DNA of 64,000 nucleotides from Agrobacterium sp. AGB01 (GTDB taxonomy: Bacteria > Pseudomonadota > Alphaproteobacteria > Rhizobiales > Rhizobiaceae). Below the pieces are notes generated by a model. That model saw only the letters and a list, made by a program, of their open reading frames with translations. It had not been told where the DNA came from and made no database searches. Of this stretch, positions 53,789 through 62,937 are shown in pieces (positions within the stretch are counted from its first letter, which is position 1; each line of letters opens with the position of its first letter). A program made the position numbers and the translations under genes. The stretch covers positions 496,001-560,000 of the forward strand of contig NZ_JACVAB010000001.1 of the NCBI RefSeq assembly GCF_014851585.1, written 5' to 3'.

Positions 53789-55609
53789 TCAGTTGAACAG
53801 AACGCTGGCGCCCTGGTCTGCCGGTCCGGCATTCCGGCGGAATGTCGCAAACAACTCGCGGCCCATGCCCCATTCATTGCCAGACAGGTCCACCGTGGCC
53901 GGTTCGCGGCGAGCAAGTTCTGCCGCACTCACCAGAATCTCCAGCGTGCCGGTGACTGCATCCAGGCGCAGGATGTCGCCATCGCGGACACGCGAGATCG
54001 GACCGCAGTCAACGGCCTCGGGTGTCACGTGAATGGCGGCTGGCACTTTGCCTGATGCACCAGACATACGACCATCAGTCACCAGCGCCACCTTGAAGCC
54101 ACGGTCCTGCAACACACCCAATGGCGGTGTCAGGCGGTGCAGTTCGGGCATGCCGTTGGCTTTTGGTCCCTGGAAGCGCACGACAGCGATAAAGTCGCGG
54201 TTGAGCTTGCCGTCCTTGAAGGCGTCGTGAAGTTCCTGCTGATCGTTGAACACCACAGCCGGTGCCTCGATAACATGACGCTCGGGCTTGACGGCAGAAA
54301 TCTTGATCACGGCCTTGCCGAGATTGCCGGTCAGCATTTTCAGGCCGCCCGTGGGCTGGAACGGTGTTTCGATGCTGGCAAGAACCTTGGGATCATGACT
54401 GACCTCAGGGGAAGCTTCACGAATGACGGAGCCGTTTTCACCAAGTTTTGCGTCAACCGTGTAGGCTTCAAGACCCTGGCCGAACACCGTGCGCACGTCA
54501 TCATGCAGGAAACCATGCTTGAGAAGCTGCTTGATGAGGAAGCCCATGCCGCCTGCAGCGTGGAAATGGTTCACATCGGCAAGGCCGTTCGGATAGACGC
54601 GAGCCAGCAGCGGCACAGCGTCGGAAAGATCAGAAATGTCTTGCCACGTCAGGACAATGCCTGCAGCGCGCGCCATGGCGATAAGGTGCAGGGTGTGGTT
54701 GGTCGAACCGCCAGTGGAGTGGAGACCGACGATGCCGTTGACGATAGAGCGTTCATCGATCATTTCGCCCGCTGGGGTAAATTCATTGCCCTGTGCGGTA
54801 ATCGCCAGTGCGCGCTTCGTCGCTTCACGCGTCAATGCATCGCGCAGTTCGGTGCCGGGATTGATGAAGGAAGAACCGGGCATATGGAAGCCCATGATTT
54901 CCATCAGCATCTGGTTCGAATTGGCTGTGCCGTAGAAGGTGCAGGTGCCAGGACCGTGATAGGACTTAGATTCCGCATCGAGCAGTTCGGCGCGACCGAC
55001 CTTGCCTTCAGCGTAAAGCTGGCGAATACGGGACTTCTCGTCATTCGGCAGGCCTGTTGTCATGGGACCGGCAGGAATGAAGATCGAGGGCAGATGACCG
55101 AAGGTCAAAGCGGCGATCACCAGACCGGGTACGATCTTGTCGCAGACGCCGAGATAGACGGCAGCGTCAAACATATTGTGCGACAGGCCGATGCCGGCAG
55201 TCATGGCAATGGCATCACGCGAAAACAGCGACAGTTCCATGCCCGGCTGCCCCTGAGTAACACCGTCACACATGGCTGGAACCGCTCCGGCAACCTGCGC
55301 TATGCCGCCAGCTTCCTTTGCCGCATCACGAATGATGTTCGGGTAGATCTCATAGGGCTGATGCGCCGAGAGCATGTCATTATATGCAGTGATGATGCCG
55401 AGGTTTGGAACCTTGTCGCCGGCAAGGATGTCCTTGTCGGCGGGGGAACAGACCGCAAATCCATGCGCCAGATTACCACATGAGAGAACAGAGCGGTGAA
55501 CACCCTTTGAAACCTGAAGCCTAAGTCGCTCCAGATAGGTTTCACGGAAAGGTTTGGAGCGTTCAACGATACGGTCTGTGATTGCCTGAATACGGGAATC
55601 GGCGGCCAT
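53789..55609 (-). CDS. edd: 6-phosphogluconate dehydratase Edd
   Basis: A 606-residue iron-sulfur enzyme of the Entner-Doudoroff path that makes 2-keto-3-deoxy-6-phosphogluconate. IlvD/Edd family motifs: [35 protein letters not shown] and [20 protein letters not shown], with the cluster-binding cysteines, and [19 protein letters not shown] near the end. Last gene of zwf-pgl-edd. The aldolase gene eda is not in this window. Confidence 0.96.
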   Translation of the reverse strand: MAADSRIQAITDRIVERSKPFRETYLERLRLQVSKGVHRSVLSCGNLAHGFAVCSPADKDILAGDKVPNLGIITAYNDMLSAHQPYEIYPNIIRDAAKEAGGIAQVAGAVPAMCDGVTQGQPGMELSLFSRDAIAMTAGIGLSHNMFDAAVYLGVCDKIVPGLVIAALTFGHLPSIFIPAGPMTTGLPNDEKSRIRQLYAEGKVGRAELLDAESKSYHGPGTCTFYGTANSNQMLMEIMGFHMPGSSFINPGTELRDALTREATKRALAITAQGNEFTPAGEMIDERSIVNGIVGLHSTGGSTNHTLHLIAMARAAGIVLTWQDISDLSDAVPLLARVYPNGLADVNHFHAAGGMGFLIKQLLKHGFLHDDVRTVFGQGLEAYTVDAKLGENGSVIREASPEVSHDPKVLASIETPFQPTGGLKMLTGNLGKAVIKISAVKPERHVIEAPAVVFNDQQELHDAFKDGKLNRDFIAVVRFQGPKANGMPELHRLTPPLGVLQDRGFKVALVTDGRMSGASGKVPAAIHVTPEAVDCGPISRVRDGDILRLDAVTGTLEILVSAAELARREPATVDLSGNEWGMGRELFATFRRNAGPADQGASVLFN

Positions 55610-55635
55610 GGGCGTTCATCCTGTCTGTTGGTGAC

Positions 55636-55725
55636 CATCGGCCTCCGCTTGGGACGGACAGGCCGATGTTCATGTTGTTGTCAGTCTTGGGGTAAACCCG
55701 GTTTCTGGCCGGTCACGATCCGGCC
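55636..55725 (-). other. two hairpins between pgl and edd
   Basis: CATCGGCCT / AGGCCGATG (55636-55644 with 55660-55668) and GGCCGG / CCGGCC (55707-55712 with 55720-55725) lie in the 123-base gap between two genes of one operon. They could set relative expression or stabilise the mRNA. Confidence 0.5.
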
Positions 55726-55732
55726 GGAAAAA

Positions 55733-56431
55733 TCAGGGTGCCCAATAGATATTTACGGGCGAATCTGCCCTGTTCAGCACGGCCCGAATGGGCATTTCGT
55801 CCTCGTCCAGATCGGCCTTCGCTTTTTCAAGCGTTTCCTTCTTGGCAGCACCTTCAATGTGCAGAACAAGGAAGCGGGCATCGTGCAGGCTGGACAGATT
55901 GAAGGTCAATCTTTCTTCGCCTGCGGTTTCCGCCGCCATTGTCAGAACACTGCGCGGTTCATCGAGGTCGAGTGCTTCTTCGAGATTGTCTCCACCGGGA
56001 AAAAACGAAGCGGTGTGCCCGTCGGTTCCCATGCCGAGAATAACCACGTCGAACGGATCGCAGAACGGTTCCGTTTTTACTGTGGCAAGGGTCGCAGCAT
56101 CTTCCGGTGTTGCGGCCGCCTGATAAAGCGGAATGAAATATGCGGACTTTGCGTTATTCTGCAGCAGATTGTCGGCAACCAGCTTGTGGTTGGACCGGTC
56201 ACTATCTGCGGCAACAAAACGCTCATCGACCAGCGTCACATTGACCTTGCTCCATTCCAGATCGTGCTTGGACAGCGCCTGAAAAAACAGCTTTGGCGTA
56301 GAGCCGCCGGAAACGGCGATACTGGCCGTTTCCTTCTCGGCGATCGCTGCCTTGAGGCGTTCGGCAACGTCGGCGGCCAGCTTTTCAGCAAGCGCCGGGC
56401 CGTTTTCGAAAACATGCATCTGTGCGTCCAT
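55733..56431 (-). CDS. pgl: 6-phosphogluconolactonase
   Basis: A 232-residue enzyme of the DevB/NagB-like fold that hydrolyses 6-phosphogluconolactone. Motifs: ASIAVSGGSTPKLFFQALSK, VTLVDERFVAADSDRSNHK and VVILGMGTDGHTASFFPG. The start at 56431 (MDAQMHVF) has AAGGAG nine bases before it; an ATG two codons upstream is too close to that site. It begins 12 bases after the zwf stop. Confidence 0.95.
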   Translation of the reverse strand: MDAQMHVFENGPALAEKLAADVAERLKAAIAEKETASIAVSGGSTPKLFFQALSKHDLEWSKVNVTLVDERFVAADSDRSNHKLVADNLLQNNAKSAYFIPLYQAAATPEDAATLATVKTEPFCDPFDVVILGMGTDGHTASFFPGGDNLEEALDLDEPRSVLTMAAETAGEERLTFNLSSLHDARFLVLHIEGAAKKETLEKAKADLDEDEMPIRAVLNRADSPVNIYWAP

Positions 56432-56443
56432 AAGCATATCTCC

Positions 56444-57919
56444 TTAGTCGGCGTCGTGCCAGGTGCGGCCGTCGCGCTCGATAAGAGCAATCGCACCGCT
56501 TGGACCCCATGTGCCAGCCGTGTAACCCTGCACGCCCTGTCCAATGTCTTCCCAGCTTTTCAGAATAGGATCGACCCACTCCCATGCGGCTTCGACTTCG
56601 TCGCGGCGCATGAACAGGGTCTGGTTGGAGCGGATGGTGTCCATCAGCAAGCGCTCGTAAGCGTCCGGGCTGCGCACGCTGAAGGCTTCTGCAAAGCTCA
56701 TATCCAGCGAAACCTGACGCAGACGCATGCCACCTGGACCTGGATCCTTGATGAGCAGGGACTGCTTCACGCCTTCGTCCGGTTGCAGGCGGATGACCAG
56801 CTTGTTGGCTTCGATCTTCCCGGCTGCGTCGTCAAAGATCGAGTGCGGGATCTGCTTGAAGGTAACGACGATTTCCGAAACGCGCGTGGCAAGACGCTTG
56901 CCGGTGCGGATGTAGAAAGGAACGCCAGCCCAACGCCAGTTGCCGATTTCAGCCTTGATGGCAACGAAAGTTTCCGTGTTGGAAACGCCACCTTCAAGCT
57001 CGTCCAGGTAACCCTTGACCGGGCCACCGGCAGATGCGCCGGCACGGTACTGGCCGCGAACGGTGGCCTTTTCGACATTCGAGCTGTCGATTGGTCTCAG
57101 CGAACGCAGGACTTTCAGCTTTTCGTCACGGACGGCTTCGGCATCGAGTGAAGATGGAGGTTCCATCGCAACAAGGCAAAGAAGCTGCAGGATATGGTTC
57201 TGCACCATATCGCGCATCGCGCCAGCCTTGTCGTAATAACCTGCGCGACCTTCAAGGCCGACAGCTTCCGCAACGGTGATCTGTACGTGGTCGATATGCG
57301 CGGAATTCCACAGCGGCTCGTAGAGAGCGTTGGCAAAACGCAGCGCCATTAGGTTCTGAACGGTCTCTTTGCCCAGATAATGGTCGATACGGAAAATCTG
57401 CTCTTCCTTGAAGACATGACCGATCGTGTCGTTCAGGTCGAGAGCGGATGCGAGATCACGGCCGATCGGCTTTTCGACAACGATACGTGTCGACTTGGTA
57501 ATCAGCTTGTGTTCGCGGATCTTGTCGGCGATGTCGCCAAAAATGCCCGGTGCAACGGCGAGGTAAAATGCGCGAACGCGTTCCTTACCTTCTTCCAGCA
57601 GCTTCTTGAGCGCATCCCAGCCATTGTTGGACTTCGCATCGACTGGCACGTAGAAAAGGCGTTCGCAGAATTTTGTGACCTGCGCTTCGTCATATTCACC
57701 CGACTTCAGATGCTCTTTCAGAGCATCCTTGGCAAATTTGCGATATTCTTCATGTGTCATGACCGAACGTGACGCGCCGATAATACGGGTCGGGTCCGTG
57801 AGTTGGTTCTCTACCTGACGATGATAAAGCGCAGGCAGAAGCTTGCGCTCTGCCAGGTCGCCTGTGCCGCCGAAAACGACGCAATCAAAGGGGTCAACAG
57901 GAATAATTTGACTGCTCAT
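56444..57919 (-). CDS. zwf: glucose-6-phosphate 1-dehydrogenase
   Basis: A 491-residue enzyme. The NADP-binding start is CVVFGGTGDLAERKLLPALY; the substrate site is RIDHYLGKETVQNLMALRFA; EWVDPILKSW-like residues lie near the end. It feeds glucose-6-phosphate from the agl system into the Entner-Doudoroff path with pgl and edd, all in one operon. The start at 57919 (MSSQIIPVD) was chosen over one seven codons upstream. Confidence 0.96.
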   Translation of the reverse strand: MSSQIIPVDPFDCVVFGGTGDLAERKLLPALYHRQVENQLTDPTRIIGASRSVMTHEEYRKFAKDALKEHLKSGEYDEAQVTKFCERLFYVPVDAKSNNGWDALKKLLEEGKERVRAFYLAVAPGIFGDIADKIREHKLITKSTRIVVEKPIGRDLASALDLNDTIGHVFKEEQIFRIDHYLGKETVQNLMALRFANALYEPLWNSAHIDHVQITVAEAVGLEGRAGYYDKAGAMRDMVQNHILQLLCLVAMEPPSSLDAEAVRDEKLKVLRSLRPIDSSNVEKATVRGQYRAGASAGGPVKGYLDELEGGVSNTETFVAIKAEIGNWRWAGVPFYIRTGKRLATRVSEIVVTFKQIPHSIFDDAAGKIEANKLVIRLQPDEGVKQSLLIKDPGPGGMRLRQVSLDMSFAEAFSVRSPDAYERLLMDTIRSNQTLFMRRDEVEAAWEWVDPILKSWEDIGQGVQGYTAGTWGPSGAIALIERDGRTWHDAD

Positions 57920-57961
57920 ACCGATTCTCTCGATCTTCACGGGTTGGGGGCATTGATAATC

Positions 57962-57972
57962 TAATCGATTTA
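57962..57972. promoter_or_regulatory. short palindrome before zwf
   Basis: TAATCGATTTA, with the 8-base palindrome AATCGATT and a central CG, 43-53 bases before the zwf start. It has the form of a small LacI-type operator; it does not match the HexR consensus I remember. Confidence 0.3.
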
Positions 57973-58080
57973 AAAACGCCAGAGTTTGTTGTCGGGAATT
58001 ATTATTTTGATGTCACTTCGCTTTTATCCGGCGAAAATGAAAGTTTATCTATGGTTATGCCCACCGACTGAAGCGGGCGA

Positions 58081-59367
58081 TTAAAAACGGTCTCGCAGCG
58101 CAAACCATGACAATGCGAGGAAAAGCAGAGGCGCACGCAACGTTGCCCCGCCGGGGAAACCTGGGACATTCAAAGATGAGAACTGCTCGAGCGCTCGATC
58201 CTTGTCCGTCAGCATATCCGCATACAGCTTGCCGCAGTAGTTGGAAAGCATCACACCGTGACCGGAGTAACCACCGATCGACATGACGCCAGGCATCACC
58301 TCACGCACGAAAGGTTGGCGTGGCATGGTGATACCAACCGAGCCACCCCATGCATGGGTAATCTCGATATTGGCAAGCTCTGGATAGATTTCGGCAATTT
58401 GCTTGCGAATATGGGTGGAAATGTCCCGTGGCGTATCGGCCGTATAGGCCTCGCGCCCGCCAAATAACAACCGGTTATCCGGCGTCATACGGAAATAACG
58501 AACCACGAAACGTGAATCGGCAACCGCCTCCTTGCCCGGCAGAATTCTCGGGAACTTGTCCAGTGGCGCGGTCGCACCAATAAAGGAGCGGATCGGCATG
58601 ATATGGGCAGCGGTGACCGGTTCCAGATTGCCGATATAGGCGTTGGTCGCCAGCAACACGCGACGGGCCGTTATATTGCCCTTAGGTGTTTCGATGATTG
58701 TTTTGCCGTTCGACTGGCGAAGGCTGGTCGCTGGTGTCATCTCATAGATTTCAGCACCAGCGGCCTTGGTGGCTTTTGCAAGCCCCACCAACAATTTCAG
58801 CGGATGGATATGGCCGGTCCCGGTGTCGCGAACGCCACCATAATAATGTGTTGAGCCAAGGCGCTCTTCGGCCTCTGCCTTGTCCATATAGTACATGTGC
58901 GGGTAATTATAACGCTCGACCACCGCCTCGACACTTTTACGATAATGTTTTTCATAGGCCTGTTTGTGGGCGACATTCAACTGACCCGGCAGATACTCCA
59001 TGTCGATGCCATGGGCGGCGGCGAAATCCAGCACGTAATGTTTGGCATTTTCTGCTAGATCGAACAGGCCCTTGGAGCGCTCGTAACCGATCTCGTCTTC
59101 CAGTTCATCCGGCCATGACCGTTGACCGGTGCCGAACTGGCCACCGTTGCGGCCCGATGCACCGTCACCAAAGCGGTGCGCTTCAATCAAAACAACGGAA
59201 ATGCCTTTCAAAGCCAGATTATAGGCGGCTTGCAGGCCAGTGAAACCGCCACCGATAATGGCGACCTCAACCTCTCTCGACCCATCCATCGCGGGATATT
59301 CAGGTCGGTCAGCAATCGTTGCCTGATACCAGGAAATTCCGGGAGCTATCGGGCTTTGCCATGTCAT
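58081..59367 (-). CDS. puuB: FAD-dependent amine oxidoreductase (PuuB-like)
   Basis: A 428-residue flavoprotein of the D-amino-acid-oxidase fold. The dinucleotide motif is VEVAIIGGGFTGLQAAYNLA (about 33-52); GDGASGRNGGQFGTGQ follows, as in gamma-glutamylputrescine oxidase, and GGYSGHGVMLSNYCGKLYAD lies near the C-terminus. It lies 125 bases behind a PuuA-like glutamine synthetase gene, which supports a role in putrescine or other polyamine breakdown. The last 25 residues are hydrophobic and may touch the membrane. AAGGAATG precedes the ATG. Confidence 0.82.
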   Translation of the reverse strand: MTWQSPIAPGISWYQATIADRPEYPAMDGSREVEVAIIGGGFTGLQAAYNLALKGISVVLIEAHRFGDGASGRNGGQFGTGQRSWPDELEDEIGYERSKGLFDLAENAKHYVLDFAAAHGIDMEYLPGQLNVAHKQAYEKHYRKSVEAVVERYNYPHMYYMDKAEAEERLGSTHYYGGVRDTGTGHIHPLKLLVGLAKATKAAGAEIYEMTPATSLRQSNGKTIIETPKGNITARRVLLATNAYIGNLEPVTAAHIMPIRSFIGATAPLDKFPRILPGKEAVADSRFVVRYFRMTPDNRLLFGGREAYTADTPRDISTHIRKQIAEIYPELANIEITHAWGGSVGITMPRQPFVREVMPGVMSIGGYSGHGVMLSNYCGKLYADMLTDKDRALEQFSSLNVPGFPGGATLRAPLLFLALSWFALRDRF

Positions 59368-59492
59368 TGCACATTCCTTGACGGTGTTGGAGCGCCCACC
59401 CTTCGGCCAGACACATGAGCGTGCTCCAAGTTACTCAATTCTACGCATCGTGTTCCGAAGGTCGTCCCGACCATGGCAGCGATGCCGTAGGA

Positions 59493-60929
59493 TCAAACGT
59501 TCAGCAGCAGGAATTCCCGCTCCCACGGGCTGATAACCTGCATGAACGTTTCGAACTCCCCCCGTTTCAGACCGGCATAAAGACCAACGAACTCATGGCC
59601 AAACACCCGCTCCAGTTCCGGCTCTCCCTCCAGCAGCGCAACCGCTTCCAGCAGACCGCGCGGCAACTCGATGGAGCCTTCATTGGCAGTTTCATAGGTT
59701 GGTTCCGTCGGCTGTATTTCATTGACAATGCCAAGCCAACCACACGCCAGCGATGCGGCCAATGCCAGATAGGGATTGGCGTCAGAGCTGGGCAGGCGGT
59801 TTTCAACACGCCGTGCCGACGGACCGGAAATCGGTACGCGGAACGCGGTGGTGCGATTGTCATATCCCCACGCATTGTTCACCGGGCAGGCCATATCAGG
59901 CGTCAGACGGCGATAGGAATTCACGTAAGGTGCCAGCATCACCAGTGCGTTCGGAACATACCGTTGCATGCCGCCAACAAAATGGAAGAACTCCTTCGAT
60001 GCATCGCCACTATCGGTCGAGAAAATGTTCTTGCCGGTTTCGATATTCAGCACCGATTGGTGAATATGCATTGCCGAGCCTGGCTGTCCCTGCATGGGCT
60101 TGGCCATGAAGGTTGCATAAATACCGTGCTTGAGGGCTGCTTCGCGAATGGTTCGCTTGAACAGGAAAACCTGATCGGCAAGCTCGATGGGATCGCCGTG
60201 GCGCAGGTTGATTTCAAGCTGTGCCGGACCTTCTTCGTGGATCAGTGTGTCGATCTCAAGACCCTGCTTTTCCGAGAAGTGGTAGATATCGTCGATCAGC
60301 TCGTCGAATTCGTTGATACCGGCAATTGAATAGCTCTGTCCGCCGACAATCGAACGTCCTGAGCGTCCCTTTGGTGGGTGCAGCGGGTAATCGGGGTCAT
60401 CATTCATGGCGACCAGATAAAATTCGATTTCCGGCGCAACAACCGGCTTCCAACCCTTCTCCGCATAAAGCGACAGCACGTTTTTCAGCACGTTGCGTGG
60501 GGTATAGGGAACGGATTGTCCTTCGGCGTCAACCACGTCACAGATAACCTGTGCGGTTGGATCGCTTTCCCATGGCACAACCGACAGTGTCGATAGGTCA
60601 GGGACGAGCTTGAGGTCGCTGTCGCGTGGCTCATAACGGAAGTTCGCGGTTTCGTCAGGATATTCGCCGGAAATCGTATGGCGATAAAGTGCCGATGGCA
60701 GCGCCAGCGATGTATCGCCGGTAAATTTCGAGGTCGGCATCATCTTGCCGCGCGGTACACCGCCAAGGTCCGGTGTAATGCACTCAATGTCCTCGATACC
60801 CCGTGCCCGCAACCATTGTGCGGCTTCACGCCAGGAGGAAACGCCACGAGTAGAGGAAAGGTCTGGAGCTGCCGGTTTTGCCATGGTTGCCGATTTTTTT
60901 GGGCGGAGCATGGTTCTCTTTGCAGGCAT
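59493..60929 (-). CDS. puuA: glutamine synthetase family protein (PuuA-like gamma-glutamylpolyamine synthetase)
   Basis: A protein of up to 478 residues. Catalytic-domain motifs: VVAPEIEFYLVAMNDDPDYP, HEEGPAQLEINLRHGDPIEL, MQGQPGSAMHIHQSVLNIET and NRLPSSDANPYLALAASLA. The sequence belongs with the gamma-glutamylputrescine synthetases rather than GlnA (no adenylylation-type C-terminus). Paired with the oxidoreductase gene downstream. The start at 60929 is uncertain, since no clear ribosome-binding site is seen; MAKPAAP at 60884 is an alternative. Confidence 0.85.
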   Translation of the reverse strand: MPAKRTMLRPKKSATMAKPAAPDLSSTRGVSSWREAAQWLRARGIEDIECITPDLGGVPRGKMMPTSKFTGDTSLALPSALYRHTISGEYPDETANFRYEPRDSDLKLVPDLSTLSVVPWESDPTAQVICDVVDAEGQSVPYTPRNVLKNVLSLYAEKGWKPVVAPEIEFYLVAMNDDPDYPLHPPKGRSGRSIVGGQSYSIAGINEFDELIDDIYHFSEKQGLEIDTLIHEEGPAQLEINLRHGDPIELADQVFLFKRTIREAALKHGIYATFMAKPMQGQPGSAMHIHQSVLNIETGKNIFSTDSGDASKEFFHFVGGMQRYVPNALVMLAPYVNSYRRLTPDMACPVNNAWGYDNRTTAFRVPISGPSARRVENRLPSSDANPYLALAASLACGWLGIVNEIQPTEPTYETANEGSIELPRGLLEAVALLEGEPELERVFGHEFVGLYAGLKRGEFETFMQVISPWEREFLLLNV

Positions 60930-61056
60930 AAATCACCGAAGGTCTGTTTCGAATGGCGCTATCATAACCAGAGTTTGGCAATTGGCGAGGGGGAAACCGC
61001 ATTGACATTGCTCCATGTTCTGAAAAGACAAGGCAAGAGATAGCAAAGGATAAAAA

Positions 61057-62238
61057 ATGGTTCGGCGATGCGATGTTCTGGTGCTGGGGGCAGGGGCTGC
61101 GGGCATGATGTGTGCCATCCGCGCCGGCCAGCGTGGACGCTCGGTCATCATTGTCGATCACGCCAAGGCACCGGGTGAAAAAATCAGAATTTCCGGTGGC
61201 GGGCGGTGCAACTTTACCAATATTCATGCCACGGCCAAAAACTACCTGTCGGGAAATCCTCATTTCGCCAAGTCGGCACTGGCGCGTTATACGCCCGCCG
61301 ATTTTCTGACGCTGGTCGAAAAACACGGCATTGCCTGGCACGAAAAGACCCTTGGGCAATTGTTTTGCGACAATAGCGCCAAAGATATTATTGCCATGCT
61401 GTTGAAAGAAATGCGCGAGGCTGGCGCTGAGCTTCTGTTGCAGACTGAACTTTCCGGTGTGGAAAAAACCGAAAGTGGCTTCAGCGTCGCCACCTCATCA
61501 GGTGTGATCGAGGCACAAAGTCTGGTTATTGCGACCGGTGGCAAATCCATTCCCAAAATGGGCGCGACTGGTTTTGCCTATCGTGTGGCTGAACAATTCG
61601 GCCTGCCGATCATCGAGACGCGGCCCGGCCTTGTGCCCTTAACGCTTGATCCAACCTTGCTGGAAAATCTGTCCGTGCTTTCAGGCGTTGCCGTACCTGC
61701 TGAAGTATCATCAGGCAAAACGAGTTTCCGCGAAGCTTTGCTGTTTACCCATCGTGGTTTAAGCGGGCCGTCGATCCTGCAGATCTCATCCTATTGGCGG
61801 GAAGGCGAAACCATCCGTCTGAAGCTGGAACCGGACACCAATATTCTGGAGCGGCTGAAAGAAGCCCGCAAAAGCAATGGCAAACAATCACCGCAGACGG
61901 TGCTGGGAGATATCCTGCCGAAACGTCTGGCGCAGTATACCGTCGAAGCTTCCGGTATAACCGGCCCCTTGGCGGATATGGCTGATCGCAAGCTGGCGAC
62001 CCTGGTTGAAGCGATCCAGAACTGGCAGATAAAACCGTCGGGTTCGGAAGGATACCGCACGGCGGAGGTCACGCTCGGCGGCGTTGATACAAACTGTCTC
62101 GACTCCAGGGATATGCAGGCAAAAACCGTCCCAGGCCTGTATTTTATCGGTGAATGTGTTGATGTAACCGGCTGGCTTGGCGGTTACAATTTCCAGTGGG
62201 CATGGGCGAGTGGCCATGCGGCAGGCGAAACGGCTTGA
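61057..62238 (+). CDS. NAD(P)/FAD-dependent oxidoreductase, HI0933/YhiN family
   Basis: A 393-residue flavoprotein. The start has DVLVLGAGAAGMMCAIRAGQ; the family mark GEKIRISGGGRCNFTN is at about 45-60; ATGGKSIPKMGATGFAYRVA and the closing GECVDVTGWLGGYNFQWAWA are also typical. The physiological substrate is unknown. It is divergent from the glutamine synthetase gene; the 127-base gap holds both promoters. Confidence 0.9.
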   Translation: MVRRCDVLVLGAGAAGMMCAIRAGQRGRSVIIVDHAKAPGEKIRISGGGRCNFTNIHATAKNYLSGNPHFAKSALARYTPADFLTLVEKHGIAWHEKTLGQLFCDNSAKDIIAMLLKEMREAGAELLLQTELSGVEKTESGFSVATSSGVIEAQSLVIATGGKSIPKMGATGFAYRVAEQFGLPIIETRPGLVPLTLDPTLLENLSVLSGVAVPAEVSSGKTSFREALLFTHRGLSGPSILQISSYWREGETIRLKLEPDTNILERLKEARKSNGKQSPQTVLGDILPKRLAQYTVEASGITGPLADMADRKLATLVEAIQNWQIKPSGSEGYRTAEVTLGGVDTNCLDSRDMQAKTVPGLYFIGECVDVTGWLGGYNFQWAWASGHAAGETA

Positions 62239-62422
62239 TCTGTAATAAAACAACGAGTTAAGTCATTTTTAATGGCGATGGTGAAACACAGCGTTCATTA
62301 AGGACTTGTTAACAAGCGTCGAGGCATCCTGCTTGATACCAGCGCGGTTTATACCGTTACATGATGTGCTGCTGGGCGCCGCCAAGCGGCATGCCGGTTA
62401 TGTTTCTCGTTAGGAACCGCTC

Positions 62423-62557
62423 ATGAAAAACAACAGCAGACGTGCCCGCGCAATTGCTATTGCCCGCGCAGAGGGCAGTAAGCAGCTCCTCATCTTCAGA
62501 CTGACGCTTATTGCCGCTGGTGCTTTCGCCACGCTTTGCGCGCTGCTGTTGGCGTAG
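62423..62557 (+). CDS. 44-residue single-helix membrane peptide, function unknown
   Basis: Starts MKNNSRRARAIAIARAEGSK, Arg-rich, followed by one hydrophobic helix (residues 22-44) running to the stop. AGGA lies seven bases before the ATG. Size and layout fit a small rhizobial membrane protein; I do not recognise it. Confidence 0.55.
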   Translation: MKNNSRRARAIAIARAEGSKQLLIFRLTLIAAGAFATLCALLLA

Positions 62558-62572
62558 TTTCTCGCAATCCAA

Positions 62573-62608
62573 ATAGAAAAAAAAACCGGGCAGTGAACCG
62601 CCCGGCTT
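62573..62608 (-). terminator. terminator of the 81-residue gene
   Basis: CCGGGC / GCCCGG stem at 62586-62591 and 62600-62605; on the minus strand a run of nine T follows at once. Confidence 0.8.
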
Positions 62609-62626
62609 GTTGTGTCCAGTTTAAGG

Positions 62627-62872
62627 TCAGGCTGCCGCGTTGTTCTGGGCAACGATAACAGGGATCAACAGATCACCCCAATTGCCGCCGCCGCTGTGGT
62701 GGCGTGCCGAGCGAACCAGCTCAACCGAAACACCCGCCTCAACCGCATTCATAACCGCCTGATTGAGGCGATGCAGATCATTGGCCAACATACGGATGGC
62801 GGCCTGCTGGTCTTGTGTCATGGCCGAAGACTGTTCCTCGGCCCGCTCACGAACTCTCGAAATAGAAGCCAT
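62627..62872 (-). CDS. 81-residue conserved-looking protein, function unknown
   Basis: A short, mainly helical protein: SISRVRERAEEQSSAMTQDQ, then AIRMLANDLHRLNQAVMNAV and a less regular end (GGGNWGDLLIPVIVAQ). GGAGGAAAAGGAA lies before the ATG and a strong terminator follows, so it is probably expressed. It is 65 bases downstream of the aceA stop, same strand, and could be cotranscribed with it. I cannot assign a family. Confidence 0.65.
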   Translation of the reverse strand: MASISRVRERAEEQSSAMTQDQQAAIRMLANDLHRLNQAVMNAVEAGVSVELVRSARHHSGGGNWGDLLIPVIVAQNNAAA

Positions 62873-62937
62873 TTCCTTTTCCTCCTTTGACGCATCGGTC
62901 CCGATTGGACTTTTGATGCGAGGTTTCGCAGTGCCAG

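Noticed and set aside
54137-57151. 448- and 507-residue open frames on the plus strand
   Set aside because: Antisense to edd, pgl and zwf, which are identified by many motifs. No start signals.
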